Shown one piece after another: positions 17,068 through 25,645 of a stretch of DNA of 64,000 bases; position 1 is the first letter of the stretch; the number at the start of each line of letters is the position of its first letter. The DNA is taken from positions 51,126-115,125 of IMG/VR virus record IMGVR_UViG_3300014325_000011; one strand, written 5' to 3'. Made by a program: the position numbers and the translations under genes. Below the pieces are notes generated by a model. It saw nothing but the letters and a program-made list of their open reading frames with translations, ran no database searches and was not told where the DNA came from. This DNA comes from a virus.

Positions 17068-19536
17068 TCAGATGGAAATTGCAACAACGAGACCGCCGCC
17101 GCCCACGCCACCGGCACCCGAGTTGTTGCCGTTCAGCGACGCCCCGCCGCCGCCACTTCCGCCGCCATAACCGCCGACACCTCCCGCGCCGGCTGCCGCA
17201 GACGTGGATGATCCGCCGCCGCCACCACCCGATCCGGGAACCGGGACACCTGTACCCGCATTGTTGCCCGGATTTCCCGCGCCACCGGCGGAGCCACCGG
17301 TACCGCCCGCGAGGCCGCTCGCAGAGGAAACGGAGCCGCCCGGCCCGCCGCTCGATGTCGCGTCACCACTGGTGATGCCGCCACCAGAGCCGCCGCCGCC
17401 GCCGCCGATGCCCACGTTGCCACCAGCGCCACCGCCACCAGTCCCGGATGCGGCCCCGCCGGTAGCGCCACCGAACATGGCCGAGCTGCCGCCAGTGCCC
17501 GCGGTACCGGCAGCGTTGGTGCCACCGCCGCCGCCATTACCGCCAGTCGAGGTGCAAAATGAGGTCGATTTGAACGTCGACGCCCCACCAGCGCCACCAC
17601 TCTGGCCATCGGTGTCATCCGTGGTCCGCGCAGCGCCAGCTGTGCCGCCTGCGCCGACCGTGACCGATTCCGTGGCGCTGAGCGCCGACGCGGGCAGTAG
17701 TCGATAGGTCATCGTGCCCGACCCGCCACCGCCGCCACCGCAGCGCACAGTGCCAGCAGCGCCACGCCGACCCGACCCGCCGCCGCCACCCGCACCGATA
17801 CAGGCGACGTAGACCATCGTCGCCCCCGCCGGCTTGGTCCAGGTGCCCGAGGATGTGAATGTCTGGACATCGGCCGTCGCCGCCCACGCGAGCCCGGTCG
17901 ACTGCCCGGACGCCGCCTTGAGCAGCTGGCCATCGGTGCCGACACCGAGCCGGGCGAGAGTCGCCGACGCCGTCGCAGCGAGCAGATCCCCCTTCGTGGT
18001 GACCGTCGACGCCTGCACCGCGCCCGTGATCCGCGAGTCGTCACCGGCGGCCAACGTCCCCGACGAGGTGCCCACGTTGGCGGAGATCGTCCGGTTCGCC
18101 GACAGGTCCCCGCCGCCCGTCAGTCCAGTGCCGGCGCTGACCGTCCGCGAGGCCGGCACTCCGGCATGCACATGGTCATCCCGCGCCGACGCAGTACCAG
18201 TGCCGACCGCTCCGGACGCCGCGATGGCCGCTGGCGTGTTGCTGGTGAGCTGCGGGGAGGCATGCACATGGTCCGAGCGGGCCGTATCTGTCGCGGTCCC
18301 CACCGTCCCCGACGCAGCCGTAGCTGCCGGGGTACTGGCCGTGAGCTGCGGCGACGCATGGGCATGGTCGGAACGCGACACGGTCGTCGACGTGCCGGCC
18401 GCACCGGACGCCGCCGTCGCTGCCGGAGTCGACGACGACAACGCCGACCCCTGAAGAGCAGTGCCCGCCGTCGACCCGTACGAGACCGCCAACGTCCGAT
18501 CAGCCGAAAGGTCGCCGCCGCCTGTCAGACCTGTCCCCGCGAGCACCTGGCGGGACTGCTGTACGGACGTCGGCCCCGGGGCCGCTTGCTGAGACCCGGT
18601 CCCCAACGTCCGGAGCGAAGCCGTACCCGCGTCCTGGTCGGCCGGTAGCGTTGCCGCCAACTGCGTCGGCGTACGCGCGGCCCACGCCCCGCCCGACTCC
18701 TGGATCACCGCCGAACCGGACGCGGTCAGACCGGCGATCGTCGTCAGGTCGCTATCCAGCGGCTGCTTTCCGTCCAACGCCGACTGAGTCGCCGTGGAAA
18801 TGGGCTTGGCCGCGTCGGAAGTGTTGTCAACCGAACCGAGGCCGACATCGCCCTTGACGAGCGTGACCACACCGGTCTTGCCCGCGACGCTCGAAACCGC
18901 GCCGGAACCGCCTGACGACCATTGGAGGCCCGTTGACTGGCCGGACGCCGCAGTAAGAACCTGCCCGTCGGTTCCGACAGGCAGCCGGGTCACCGTGTTG
19001 TCGGCCGTGGCTACATACAGATCACCCTTTGCGTCGACCGCGGAAAGCTGGACGTAGCGACCATCAAGGCTGCCGACGGTTTTCTGCCCGCCGGAGATCC
19101 ACCAGTGCCCGGCGCCGTCCGACGTGAGCGTGATGACCTGGTCCTGAAGCTGCACCTGCGTCGACGTCGACGCACTGTTGATGACGTCCGAGCCCGCACG
19201 GGCCACTGACACGACAACCGACGCGGCCAGGTTCTTCACCGCGACCATCTGACCAGCCACGTTCGCCGCCGGCAGGGTCACCGTGAACGTGCCGCCCGTC
19301 GGATCACACAGGACCAGCTCCCACGGGGCGGCCGTGTAGGCGCTCTCCGTCGCGGTGACCGTGAACCGAGACTGCGCGCCGATCGCGGACGGAGCGATAG
19401 GGTCCGCGCCGCCGGTCACATGCTGATCCGCATGGGCGTTCAGCCGGGAGACGACCGTTCCAAGACTGGCGTTAAGGTCCGAGTCCCAGTTTTTCTCCCC
19501 ATGCGTCGGCCACGTCGGATTGATCGGACCAGGCAT
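17068..19536 (-). CDS. Long fibre protein with polyglycine-rich tip
   Basis: This 822-residue protein shares its N-terminus (PGPINPTWPTH, NRAHAD-type QHVTGG) with the 13.8-15.4 kb fibre. Residues 170-560 hold beta-repeat shaft motifs: SSVAGKTGVVTLVKGDVGLG, three copies of a STPAATAASGxxGT...SDHxHAS unit, and two VLAGTGLTGGGDLSADRT-type units. From about residue 580 a domain starts (QTFTSSGTWTKPAGATMVYV) and becomes extremely Gly-rich to the C-terminus. Such tips fold as polyglycine-II sandwiches in T4-like adhesins and tolerate frequent sequence change, so a host-recognition tip is likely. Confidence 0.85.
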   Translation of the reverse strand: MPGPINPTWPTHGEKNWDSDLNASLGTVVSRLNAHADQHVTGGADPIAPSAIGAQSRFTVTATESAYTAAPWELVLCDPTGGTFTVTLPAANVAGQMVAVKNLAASVVVSVARAGSDVINSASTSTQVQLQDQVITLTSDGAGHWWISGGQKTVGSLDGRYVQLSAVDAKGDLYVATADNTVTRLPVGTDGQVLTAASGQSTGLQWSSGGSGAVSSVAGKTGVVTLVKGDVGLGSVDNTSDAAKPISTATQSALDGKQPLDSDLTTIAGLTASGSAVIQESGGAWAARTPTQLAATLPADQDAGTASLRTLGTGSQQAAPGPTSVQQSRQVLAGTGLTGGGDLSADRTLAVSYGSTAGTALQGSALSSSTPAATAASGAAGTSTTVSRSDHAHASPQLTASTPAATAASGTVGTATDTARSDHVHASPQLTSNTPAAIAASGAVGTGTASARDDHVHAGVPASRTVSAGTGLTGGGDLSANRTISANVGTSSGTLAAGDDSRITGAVQASTVTTKGDLLAATASATLARLGVGTDGQLLKAASGQSTGLAWAATADVQTFTSSGTWTKPAGATMVYVACIGAGGGGGSGRRGAAGTVRCGGGGGGSGTMTYRLLPASALSATESVTVGAGGTAGAARTTDDTDGQSGGAGGASTFKSTSFCTSTGGNGGGGGTNAAGTAGTGGSSAMFGGATGGAASGTGGGGAGGNVGIGGGGGGSGGGITSGDATSSGGPGGSVSSASGLAGGTGGSAGGAGNPGNNAGTGVPVPGSGGGGGGSSTSAAAGAGGVGGYGGGSGGGGASLNGNNSGAGGVGGGGLVVAISI

Positions 19537-19558
19537 CGGAAATCACCCCCCGATGCCT
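19531..19558 (-). promoter_or_regulatory. Hairpin over start codon of polyglycine fibre gene
   Basis: AGGCATCGG (19531-19539) pairs exactly with CCGATGCCT (19550-19558). The ATG at 19536 is in one arm and the GGGGGGTGA ribosome-binding sequence in the loop. The other fibre gene with the same N-terminus has an equivalent hairpin. Confidence 0.6.
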
Positions 19559-19565
19559 TTCGCGG

Positions 19566-19874
19566 TCAGCCCAACAGTTCGACGATGCAGTCGGTTTCGG
19601 GGTCGAGCAGCACGGAGAAGGTGCGGCCATCCGGCCAGCCGATCCCCGCCGACGTGTAACCCGAATGGGGAAACAGGAAGCCCACGTACTGGCCGGGCAG
19701 TGGATTGTCCGGGTCGAACGGAGGCGGCTCGACCGGCACGTCGGGCGCGGTCTCCGGTTCGGGCTCGACAGGTGCCGGGGTCTCCGGGGGAACGTCGACG
19801 ACCGGTGGTGTGACCTGCGCGGCCCGCGGCGGTGAGGGGCGCGGGCCGGAGGTGCGACGAGTCTGACCGGCCAT
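19566..19874 (-). CDS. Proline-rich small virion-region protein
   Basis: The 102-residue product has a Pro/Glu-rich N-terminal half (PPVVDVPPETPAPVEPEPE) and a compact C-terminal half (GQYVGFLFPHSGYTSAGIGW, PDGRTFSVLLDPETDCI). It lies in the block of structural genes between capsid and connector, overlapping neither neighbour. No family recognised; a linker or accessory head protein is possible. Confidence 0.7.
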   Translation of the reverse strand: MAGQTRRTSGPRPSPPRAAQVTPPVVDVPPETPAPVEPEPETAPDVPVEPPPFDPDNPLPGQYVGFLFPHSGYTSAGIGWPDGRTFSVLLDPETDCIVELLG

Positions 19875-19875
19875 C

Positions 19876-20745
19876 TCAGGTCACGATGACCAGGGGGATC
19901 TTGCCGGACGCGGTCGAACTGGTGATCGTCGCCGGGGGAGTGCCGTTCAGAGACGACCCGGACGTCTGCGAGATCTGCTTGTTCCCGGTGATGACCGCCT
20001 TCGACGCGCCCGCACCCGCCCGCCCGAGTCCGACGAGTGACGGCATCGTCGTACCGTCAGTGATCGACAGGGCGGCGTAGTACACACCCGACGTCGTGAC
20101 CGTGTACGGGCTCGACATCGCATAGGTGTAGGCCGTCTCCGCCGCCCACACAACAGTGTTCGTCGCATCCGCCGAGTTGGCGAGCAGTGCCGGAGTCGAC
20201 GCCGTCGAGTAGAGCGCGGCGAACGAATGCGTCGGCCCAGCCGCCGCGGTCGCCCCGGTGACGAACGTCAGGTTCGTGACGACCGCACCCGCGGGAAGCC
20301 AGATCGCCGTCGACAGCATCGTGTTCGACGTGAACGCAGCCAGGTCGGTGCCTGCCAGATGCCGCGGCATGTTCTCGAAGTACACACCCGTCGGGCTGCC
20401 GTTCAGCGCATACGTCGCCTGGCCGGTGTAGGCCGACGACAGGCCACCCGAGGCGTTGAGCGGTGCGCTGACCGGCAGGAACACCTGTAGTGGCACGTTC
20501 GACTCGATGAGGGTCGACCCGTTGTAGATGTCGACCGCGGCGATACCGGAGGTGCAGAACTCGGCGAAACCGTTGCCGTCGGTCGTGAACGACCCTGAGC
20601 CGGACAGAGCCGACGTCAGTGTCGGATCGGTGTACAGCGTCGCCGCTGTACTCGTTCCGACGAGCTTCGCGGTCAGCGTCGTGGACCGGGTCGGGTTGAC
20701 CCCATCGGGCGCGACGATGCGGGCGAACTGGAAGGCGGTGGCCAT
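19876..20745 (-). CDS. Beta-rich virion protein, possibly head decoration or fibre
   Basis: The 289-residue protein begins MATAFQFARIVAPDGVNPTR and has a small N-terminal beta domain (ATLYTDPTLTSALSGSGSFT, GFAEFCTSGIAAVDIYNGST). Residues 125-289 form a separate jelly-roll-like domain (RHLAGTDLAAFTSNTMLSTA, GVYYAALSITDGTTMPSL). The N-terminal part resembles carbohydrate-binding-type beta modules found in phage structural proteins. Genes of this composition next to the capsid gene often encode exposed virion components; this is inference. Confidence 0.7.
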   Translation of the reverse strand: MATAFQFARIVAPDGVNPTRSTTLTAKLVGTSTAATLYTDPTLTSALSGSGSFTTDGNGFAEFCTSGIAAVDIYNGSTLIESNVPLQVFLPVSAPLNASGGLSSAYTGQATYALNGSPTGVYFENMPRHLAGTDLAAFTSNTMLSTAIWLPAGAVVTNLTFVTGATAAAGPTHSFAALYSTASTPALLANSADATNTVVWAAETAYTYAMSSPYTVTTSGVYYAALSITDGTTMPSLVGLGRAGAGASKAVITGNKQISQTSGSSLNGTPPATITSSTASGKIPLVIVT

Positions 20746-20751
20746 GTGCGG

Positions 20752-21006
20752 CTACTCCTCGGTACGGGGGTTGTCGGTGCCGCAGCGGGAACACCTGACA
20801 AACAGTGATCGGAAACCGCACCCGCACGGGTAGCCGGAGGTGCGAGGGGCGCCGCCGAGGTTGACCGGAAAGGCGCCCTGGTCGCGGAGCATGCGAAGGT
20901 GCCGCGGATTGTCGACGTCGAAGATCCGGCCGTTGTAGGCCGTCTTTCCGTGTTCGGTGCGCACGTCGAGGCCGACGCAGGCACCGTCAGGACTGGCCAT
21001 GCGCAT
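20752..21006 (-). CDS. Small protein with C-terminal zinc-ribbon-like Cys pairs
   Basis: This 84-residue protein starts MRMASPDGACVGLDVRTEHG and has NGRIFDVDNPRHLRMLRDQG, then a C-terminal CGCGFRSLFVRCSRCG zinc-binding pattern. Similar proteins of this size, with an I-x-VDNPRHLRML-type central motif, occur near capsid genes in actinophages. Function unknown. The tight spacing on both sides supports co-expression with the head-region genes. Confidence 0.75.
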   Translation of the reverse strand: MRMASPDGACVGLDVRTEHGKTAYNGRIFDVDNPRHLRMLRDQGAFPVNLGGAPRTSGYPCGCGFRSLFVRCSRCGTDNPRTEE

Positions 21007-21009
21007 TGG

Positions 21010-21282
21010 TCAGCCTCCGTTGGTCGCGTAGGCGTAGGACACGGCCGGGCTGGTGCCGGTCACGGTCAGCCGGACGCCGCCGAGAACCCAGCGGACCGTC
21101 GCCCCGGCGGGCAGTACGAATCCGGCGACACAGCCTGGGGCGGTCAGCGTGGCCGCGTTCGACGCGGAAGCGTTGGTGATCGTGACGGCGCCGAGTTCGC
21201 CGGGCGCCTGGCCGATGGCCTCCGCGGGAAGCAGCGCACCCGAACTGGTCACCTGCCCGGTGATGAACTTCGGCGCCGACAT
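21010..21282 (-). CDS. Small beta-rich head-region protein
   Basis: The 90-residue product (MSAPKFITGQVTSSGALLPA..., TVRWVLGGVRLTVTG) is almost entirely beta-like and neutral. Its ATG overlaps the stop of the gene upstream by 1 nt. It may be a minor decoration protein, but nothing in the sequence proves this. Confidence 0.7.
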   Translation of the reverse strand: MSAPKFITGQVTSSGALLPAEAIGQAPGELGAVTITNASASNAATLTAPGCVAGFVLPAGATVRWVLGGVRLTVTGTSPAVSYAYATNGG

Positions 21283-21602
21283 CAGACAGTCACATCCGCG
21301 GCGGTCTGCACGATGCTCGTCAGCGCGGTCACCTGTGCGGCCACATCGGCGGTCAGCACCGGGTAGGAGCAGTGCGACACGTCAAGGTGGACGTTCACGC
21401 CGACCTGGGCTGCGGACAGACGCAGAATCGACGTGCACTTCGATGACGACAGGTAGGTGTTGATCTGGTTGAGCACGGCGGCGAAACCGGGGCCGTTGAG
21501 GTTGAAGTTGTCGCGGGCGACGAGGGTCAGGGTGACGACGCCGTTCGGGCCGCCGGTCGTTTCGATCTGGAACGGGCTGCCCGTGATCGCGTACATGCGC
21601 AT
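21282..21602 (-). CDS. Small head-region protein, function unknown
   Basis: The 106-residue product starts MRMYAITGSPFQIETTGG and contains LRLSAAQVGVNVHLDVSHC and a helical C-terminus. It is the first gene after the capsid gene, separated from it by a stable hairpin. It could be a decoration or completion protein. No family recognised. Confidence 0.7.
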   Translation of the reverse strand: MRMYAITGSPFQIETTGGPNGVVTLTLVARDNFNLNGPGFAAVLNQINTYLSSSKCTSILRLSAAQVGVNVHLDVSHCSYPVLTADVAAQVTALTSIVQTAADVTV

Positions 21603-21628
21603 GGCGCCCCTCCTTTCTCTGGGGACGC

Positions 21629-21666
21629 CGACGGCCGCCCGCCGGAGTAGAGGCGAGCGGCCGTCG
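21629..21666 (-). terminator. Hairpin after major capsid gene
   Basis: CGACGGCCGC (21629-21638) and GCGGCCGTCG (21657-21666) form a 10-bp stem with an 18-nt loop, 19 nt past the capsid stop codon. There is no U-tract. It probably attenuates read-through into the fibre block or protects capsid mRNA. Confidence 0.6.
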
Positions 21667-21684
21667 GGGATGAGAAGGGGAGGG

Positions 21685-23448
21685 TCAGCTCGTCGGCTGA
21701 ATGCCGACGATCATCGAGCTGCGGTCCGGGGCGTGCGCGGCCACCGTCGACGTCCAGTAGACCGAGGTGTCATACGACATCTGGGTCACCGGCCAATCTA
21801 TGCTCATGTAATCCTGCGGGCCGCGGACCTCCCAGCAGTTCGGCACGGTAATGCCCGGCTGGGTGATCGAGTCCTGCAAGATGACCGCGTTGCCCTGCGG
21901 CATCCACGGGTGGACCATGATGCCGACCGACTTGCCGGTCGTCTGGTTCACGATGCCGTTGACAACCGCGCCGAGCTTGACGCCCATCAGCTGGTCTTCG
22001 GAGATTTCCAGCCGGTAGTTCGACGCCGACTGGCCGCGCAGAGCGTTGGAGATCTGGTTGCGGTCCTGGCCCGCCATCCAGATTTCCTCCGGGTCGGCCT
22101 TGGTGTTCGTCCAGGTCTGCGCGAACGCGGCCTGGAATTCGGCACCCGGGCTGGCCGTGGAAAACGGGGCGTTGAGGCGGCCCACGTAGCCGGTGGTGCC
22201 GGCGACGCTGTGGATCCACGGGATGACACCGTCGTAGTTGTCCGCGCGGGCGGACACGCCGTCGACGGAGGCCAGGTTGACGGTGCCGCCGGCCTGGATC
22301 GGGAACGCGGCGACGGACGCCCCGGAGGTCGGCAGCGCACCCTGAAGCGTCAGCGTGAGCGTCGGAGTGCGACCAGCGGACTGGCCGTTCGGGAACGCCG
22401 CGCCGGTGTACAGCCAGCGCGAGGCGTCCCCTGGGTCGGAGGCGCCCGTGGAGACGAACACCTTGTAGCCGGTCGCGCCGGACACGAAGTTCGGGATGGT
22501 GATGTCGACGACCTGGCCCGAAGACACGGCAATACCGGCGGACGCGGACGAGGCGGCGGACACGCCGAAGTCGCCCGACTCGGCGACGATCTTGACGTAG
22601 ACGTTGGTGGTGAAGCCGGTCAGCGCGGTCTCGCCGGTCGCCGCGGTACGCGCCGCGCCGGTCGGGGTGCCCGACGGGGCGGACAGGGTGCCCGAGTAGC
22701 CACTGAGGGTGCCGCGGCCGTAGAGCAGAACCCGCTCCTCGGCGAGCATCGACGCGTACAGGGTCGCCTGCCGGGAAAGCTGCCGGGTGTCCTGGAAACC
22801 GACCGCGGAGAAGTAGGTCCAGAACGACTGCTCGTCGGAGGCACCCATCTGGACGTACGACAGGTTGGTGTCATCACCCGCGTAGGTGATCTTCGGCGGG
22901 CGGTTCAGGTAGTAGCCGTTCGCCGACCCCGGGTTCGCGAAGTTCGTCTGCGTCGGGTCGGTGAAACCCGGATTGAACGCACCCACACCGCCGGTACCGG
23001 AACCGGAAATACCGGTGATCCGCTTGTACCGGAACGACGTGCCCTGACCCTGTGTGCGGGGAAACTTGTTCCGCCACGGGGTGAGGATCGGGGCGAGCAG
23101 CATCGCCGGGGCGCGCAGGTCGAACGCGACCAGACCGCCGGCGACAGGACTCGTCGGGGTGATGTCCTTCGCGAGGAACTCGGTTCCGAGGGCCTGCGCG
23201 GCAGCGGCCTCGATCGCGGCCATCACGTCGGGCGTGACACCCATGTCGGAGTACGCCTTGGTCAGGACGTCCCTCGCCGAACCGCGGGTCGTCTTCGTCA
23301 GCGTCCGGGAGGTGATGTCGACCTCGACGTCACCGCGGACGGTGGATGGCGCCGCTTCGACGGCCATCCGATAGTCGGCGGCGGCCTTGACGAGGTCGGC
23401 GTCGGAGAGTTGCGCGCCGAACAGCTCGCGCAGCAGCTTCGCGCTCAT
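21685..23448 (-). CDS. Major capsid protein (HK97 fold)
   Basis: The start is set at ATG 23448, which has GAAAGAGG 7 nt upstream; the longer frame to 23469 lacks one. The 587-residue product has a helical N-terminal arm, then the HK97-fold core (LRAPAMLLAPILTPWRNKFP, SFRYKRITGI, LAEERVLLYGRG). Residues about 270-395 (GETALTGFTTNVYVKIVAES, FVSGATGYKVFVSTG) look like an inserted Ig-like domain that would stand on the capsid surface. The C-terminal segment (NCWEVRGPQDYMSIDWPVTQ) is typical. It follows the protease-scaffold gene and a U-tract terminator, consistent with separate high expression. Confidence 0.9.
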   Translation of the reverse strand: MSAKLLRELFGAQLSDADLVKAAADYRMAVEAAPSTVRGDVEVDITSRTLTKTTRGSARDVLTKAYSDMGVTPDVMAAIEAAAAQALGTEFLAKDITPTSPVAGGLVAFDLRAPAMLLAPILTPWRNKFPRTQGQGTSFRYKRITGISGSGTGGVGAFNPGFTDPTQTNFANPGSANGYYLNRPPKITYAGDDTNLSYVQMGASDEQSFWTYFSAVGFQDTRQLSRQATLYASMLAEERVLLYGRGTLSGYSGTLSAPSGTPTGAARTAATGETALTGFTTNVYVKIVAESGDFGVSAASSASAGIAVSSGQVVDITIPNFVSGATGYKVFVSTGASDPGDASRWLYTGAAFPNGQSAGRTPTLTLTLQGALPTSGASVAAFPIQAGGTVNLASVDGVSARADNYDGVIPWIHSVAGTTGYVGRLNAPFSTASPGAEFQAAFAQTWTNTKADPEEIWMAGQDRNQISNALRGQSASNYRLEISEDQLMGVKLGAVVNGIVNQTTGKSVGIMVHPWMPQGNAVILQDSITQPGITVPNCWEVRGPQDYMSIDWPVTQMSYDTSVYWTSTVAAHAPDRSSMIVGIQPTS

Positions 23449-23465
23449 GGGGTTGCCTCTTTCGG

Positions 23466-23501
23466 GCATGGAAAAGGCCCGCCACCGTGGGGTGACGGGC
23501 C
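23466..23501 (-). terminator. Rho-independent terminator between protease-scaffold and capsid genes
   Basis: On the minus strand GGCCCGTCACC...GGTGGCGGGCC folds as a strong stem and is followed by TTTTCC. It lies 20 nt before the capsid start. The capsid gene must therefore have its own promoter or be reached by read-through. Confidence 0.75.
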
Positions 23502-23528
23502 CTGGGAGTTGTCTGGGGTGGGTGGGGA

Positions 23529-25286
23529 TCAGGCGGCGTCGAGCTGTTCGATCTGCCGGTTGATCTCCGCGCGCAGGTCGGGTGCCGCGCCGGGCAGCAT
23601 GGCCCGCAGCGCCGCCTTACGCATGTCCGCCTCGGCGTTCTTCGCCATCTGGGCGGGGGACACCGGAGGCTGAACTCGCGTCACCGCAGGTCCGCCCGGC
23701 CTCGGGGTGCTCTTGAGCAGCGTCTCCACCTCTGCCACCCGATCAACGATCGGGCCCATGGCCTTCGTGAGGACGTCGCCGAGTTGCACGGTGAGGTCGG
23801 CGGTCACCTTGTCGGCGACAGCCTTTGTCAGCGTCTCGGTGTCAGTGGTGCTGGCCGCCGCAGGGGCGGGGGTCTCAGAGGCGGCGGCCTTGAGCGCGGT
23901 GTTCTTGCGGGCCTTCTTCATCGCCTTCTCCAGCCGGCGGGAAAGCTCGTCCGACAGGCTGGGGGCGGCAGGCGCAGCCGGCTCGGTGGGCTCGGCAGCC
24001 TTCTCGACGTCCGGGGTTGCGGCGAGCTGCATCACGGTCGGAGCCGGGGTGGTGTCGCCGCCGGCAGCAGTGTTCTCCGCCATGGCGGCGGCCTCCAATT
24101 CGTAGGTCTCGCGCTCCACAAAGCACGTCAGGGTCGCCATGACGCTGACAAGCATGTCCATGTCGGCGACCTCACCGGCGCCGCCGCCGGAGAGGAAGCC
24201 CGCAGCCTCGGACTGCACGAGCGCAGCCAAGTCCGCGAGGACGCGCTTGGCGCGGGCGATGTCGTCCAGCTCGTCGTCGACCGACTTGACAATGTCCGGA
24301 TCGGTGGTCTTCTCGACAGGCTCGGGCTTGGCTGCTGGCTCGTCGGCAGGTGTCTGCTGCTTGGCGAGTTCGGCGAGAACCGCTTTCACGATCGCGTCGA
24401 CATCAGGCCCGGCGGCCTTGGACGCAGTGGCAGGCTTCGGCTTGTTCGACGGGTGGTCGGCGTCGTCCTCGTCTTCGGTGCCGTCCCCGTCGTCGTCCGC
24501 GTCGTCACGGTTGTGCTTGCCGTCGCCGTCAGGGTCCGAACCGCCCTTGCCGCCGTCTTCGGAGGTGAAGGGCTTGGCCTTCCGCTTCTCCAGCGTCTCC
24601 GGGTCGGCTGCGTCCGGGTCGTCCGGGTTCACGACGACCAAGGGGGCGGTGAGTTCGTCCACCAGGGCGGCGGTCATCGGACGCACCTGCCCGTCTGCGG
24701 TCTTGAGCAGCATCTGCGGGCGGGTGATGATGTCGCCTTCGGCCGTCTTCTCGATGGCGTCGGTGTCCTCTTCGAGGTGCTGGTCTTCGACGACTTCGAG
24801 CGTGCCAGCGGCCTTGTTCAGGGTCGCCATCCGAAGAACGGCAGTCGGGAGCGAGGGGCGGTCGACGGCACTTACCTCAGTGACGTCCCCACGGCACACC
24901 ATTCCGTTCGGGGCGTTGGTGGCCTTGGCCAGACCATAGTTCGCCACGCCGATTGAGAAGCCGGACAGAATGCCATGCTCAATCTTCTTTTCGGCGACCG
25001 GGTCAACGATCTTCGCGCGCATGTGCCACGAATGGTCGTCGGTCTCCCAGACCTCGACGGCCTTACCGATCGGCCGCTGGGCCGAGTGACCCTCACGGAC
25101 GTTCCCACCTGATGGCCCGTGCATGTACGCCGGAATCGCGGATTTGAGCCACGTCGGGTCCATCCGCTGGCCGTCCGAGTCGAGGTCTGGGCCGGTGAAC
25201 TTGCCCTCGACCCACAGAACGCCATCGGCGTCCCGCTCCTTGCGTAGGAACGGGGTGTAGATGTCCAGCCGCTCAGCGACAGGCAT
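23529..25286 (-). CDS. Prohead protease fused to scaffold
   Basis: Residues 1-170 carry the S78/HK97-type prohead protease pattern: WVEGKFTGPDLDSDGQRMDP, a conserved His in VREGHSAQRPIGKA and a Ser in EHGILSGFSIGV. The rest (about 400 residues) is acidic, Ala/Glu-rich, helical scaffold. It includes a DPDGDGKHNRDDADDDGDG segment (residues about 255-275) with calcium-loop-like spacing. A fused protease-scaffold upstream of the capsid gene matches many actinophages. The scaffold is expected to be cleaved after assembly. The gene is divergent from a small plus-strand gene 56 bp upstream. Confidence 0.9.
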   Translation of the reverse strand: MPVAERLDIYTPFLRKERDADGVLWVEGKFTGPDLDSDGQRMDPTWLKSAIPAYMHGPSGGNVREGHSAQRPIGKAVEVWETDDHSWHMRAKIVDPVAEKKIEHGILSGFSIGVANYGLAKATNAPNGMVCRGDVTEVSAVDRPSLPTAVLRMATLNKAAGTLEVVEDQHLEEDTDAIEKTAEGDIITRPQMLLKTADGQVRPMTAALVDELTAPLVVVNPDDPDAADPETLEKRKAKPFTSEDGGKGGSDPDGDGKHNRDDADDDGDGTEDEDDADHPSNKPKPATASKAAGPDVDAIVKAVLAELAKQQTPADEPAAKPEPVEKTTDPDIVKSVDDELDDIARAKRVLADLAALVQSEAAGFLSGGGAGEVADMDMLVSVMATLTCFVERETYELEAAAMAENTAAGGDTTPAPTVMQLAATPDVEKAAEPTEPAAPAAPSLSDELSRRLEKAMKKARKNTALKAAASETPAPAAASTTDTETLTKAVADKVTADLTVQLGDVLTKAMGPIVDRVAEVETLLKSTPRPGGPAVTRVQPPVSPAQMAKNAEADMRKAALRAMLPGAAPDLRAEINRQIEQLDAA

Positions 25287-25342
25287 GGTGAGACCACCTC
25301 GCGAGGTGAGACCAGCCGCGCGAGGGCTGGGAGAATGAAGGA

Positions 25343-25645
25343 ATGAGCGACGAGACGCCGCGTGAGCCGCGGGTTGTGGTGGTCGAGGTCGACGAGAACG
25401 GCTACGGCCGCGTCGACCCGCCGGTCACGGTCAGCGCCGAAGACCCGGTCCAGTTCGCGGTGAGAATGCCCAGCGATCTGGCGTCACGGGTCGCACCCTG
25501 CTTGCTGCACGGCCTGTCGATCGGCACGCCCGCCACTGAGGGTGGACAGGATGCGGACCGGCTGATCCCCTACTGGGATCGGACCAACATGGCCATTGAT
25601 GCGCCTGTCATGCCGCGATCATCCGGCGAGGGTGAGCAGTCCTAG
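25343..25645 (+). CDS. Small plus-strand protein in head module
   Basis: The 100-residue product (MSDETPREPRVVVVEVDENG..., FAVRMPSDLASRVAPCLLHG) is encoded opposite to all its neighbours. Third codon positions are almost all G or C, which is not expected of a shadow frame, and GAAGGA precedes the ATG. It ends overlapping the convergent gene at 25619. Function unknown. An isolated plus-strand gene in a late operon is often a morphogenesis-independent insertion (moron-like) gene. Confidence 0.65.
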   Translation: MSDETPREPRVVVVEVDENGYGRVDPPVTVSAEDPVQFAVRMPSDLASRVAPCLLHGLSIGTPATEGGQDADRLIPYWDRTNMAIDAPVMPRSSGEGEQS

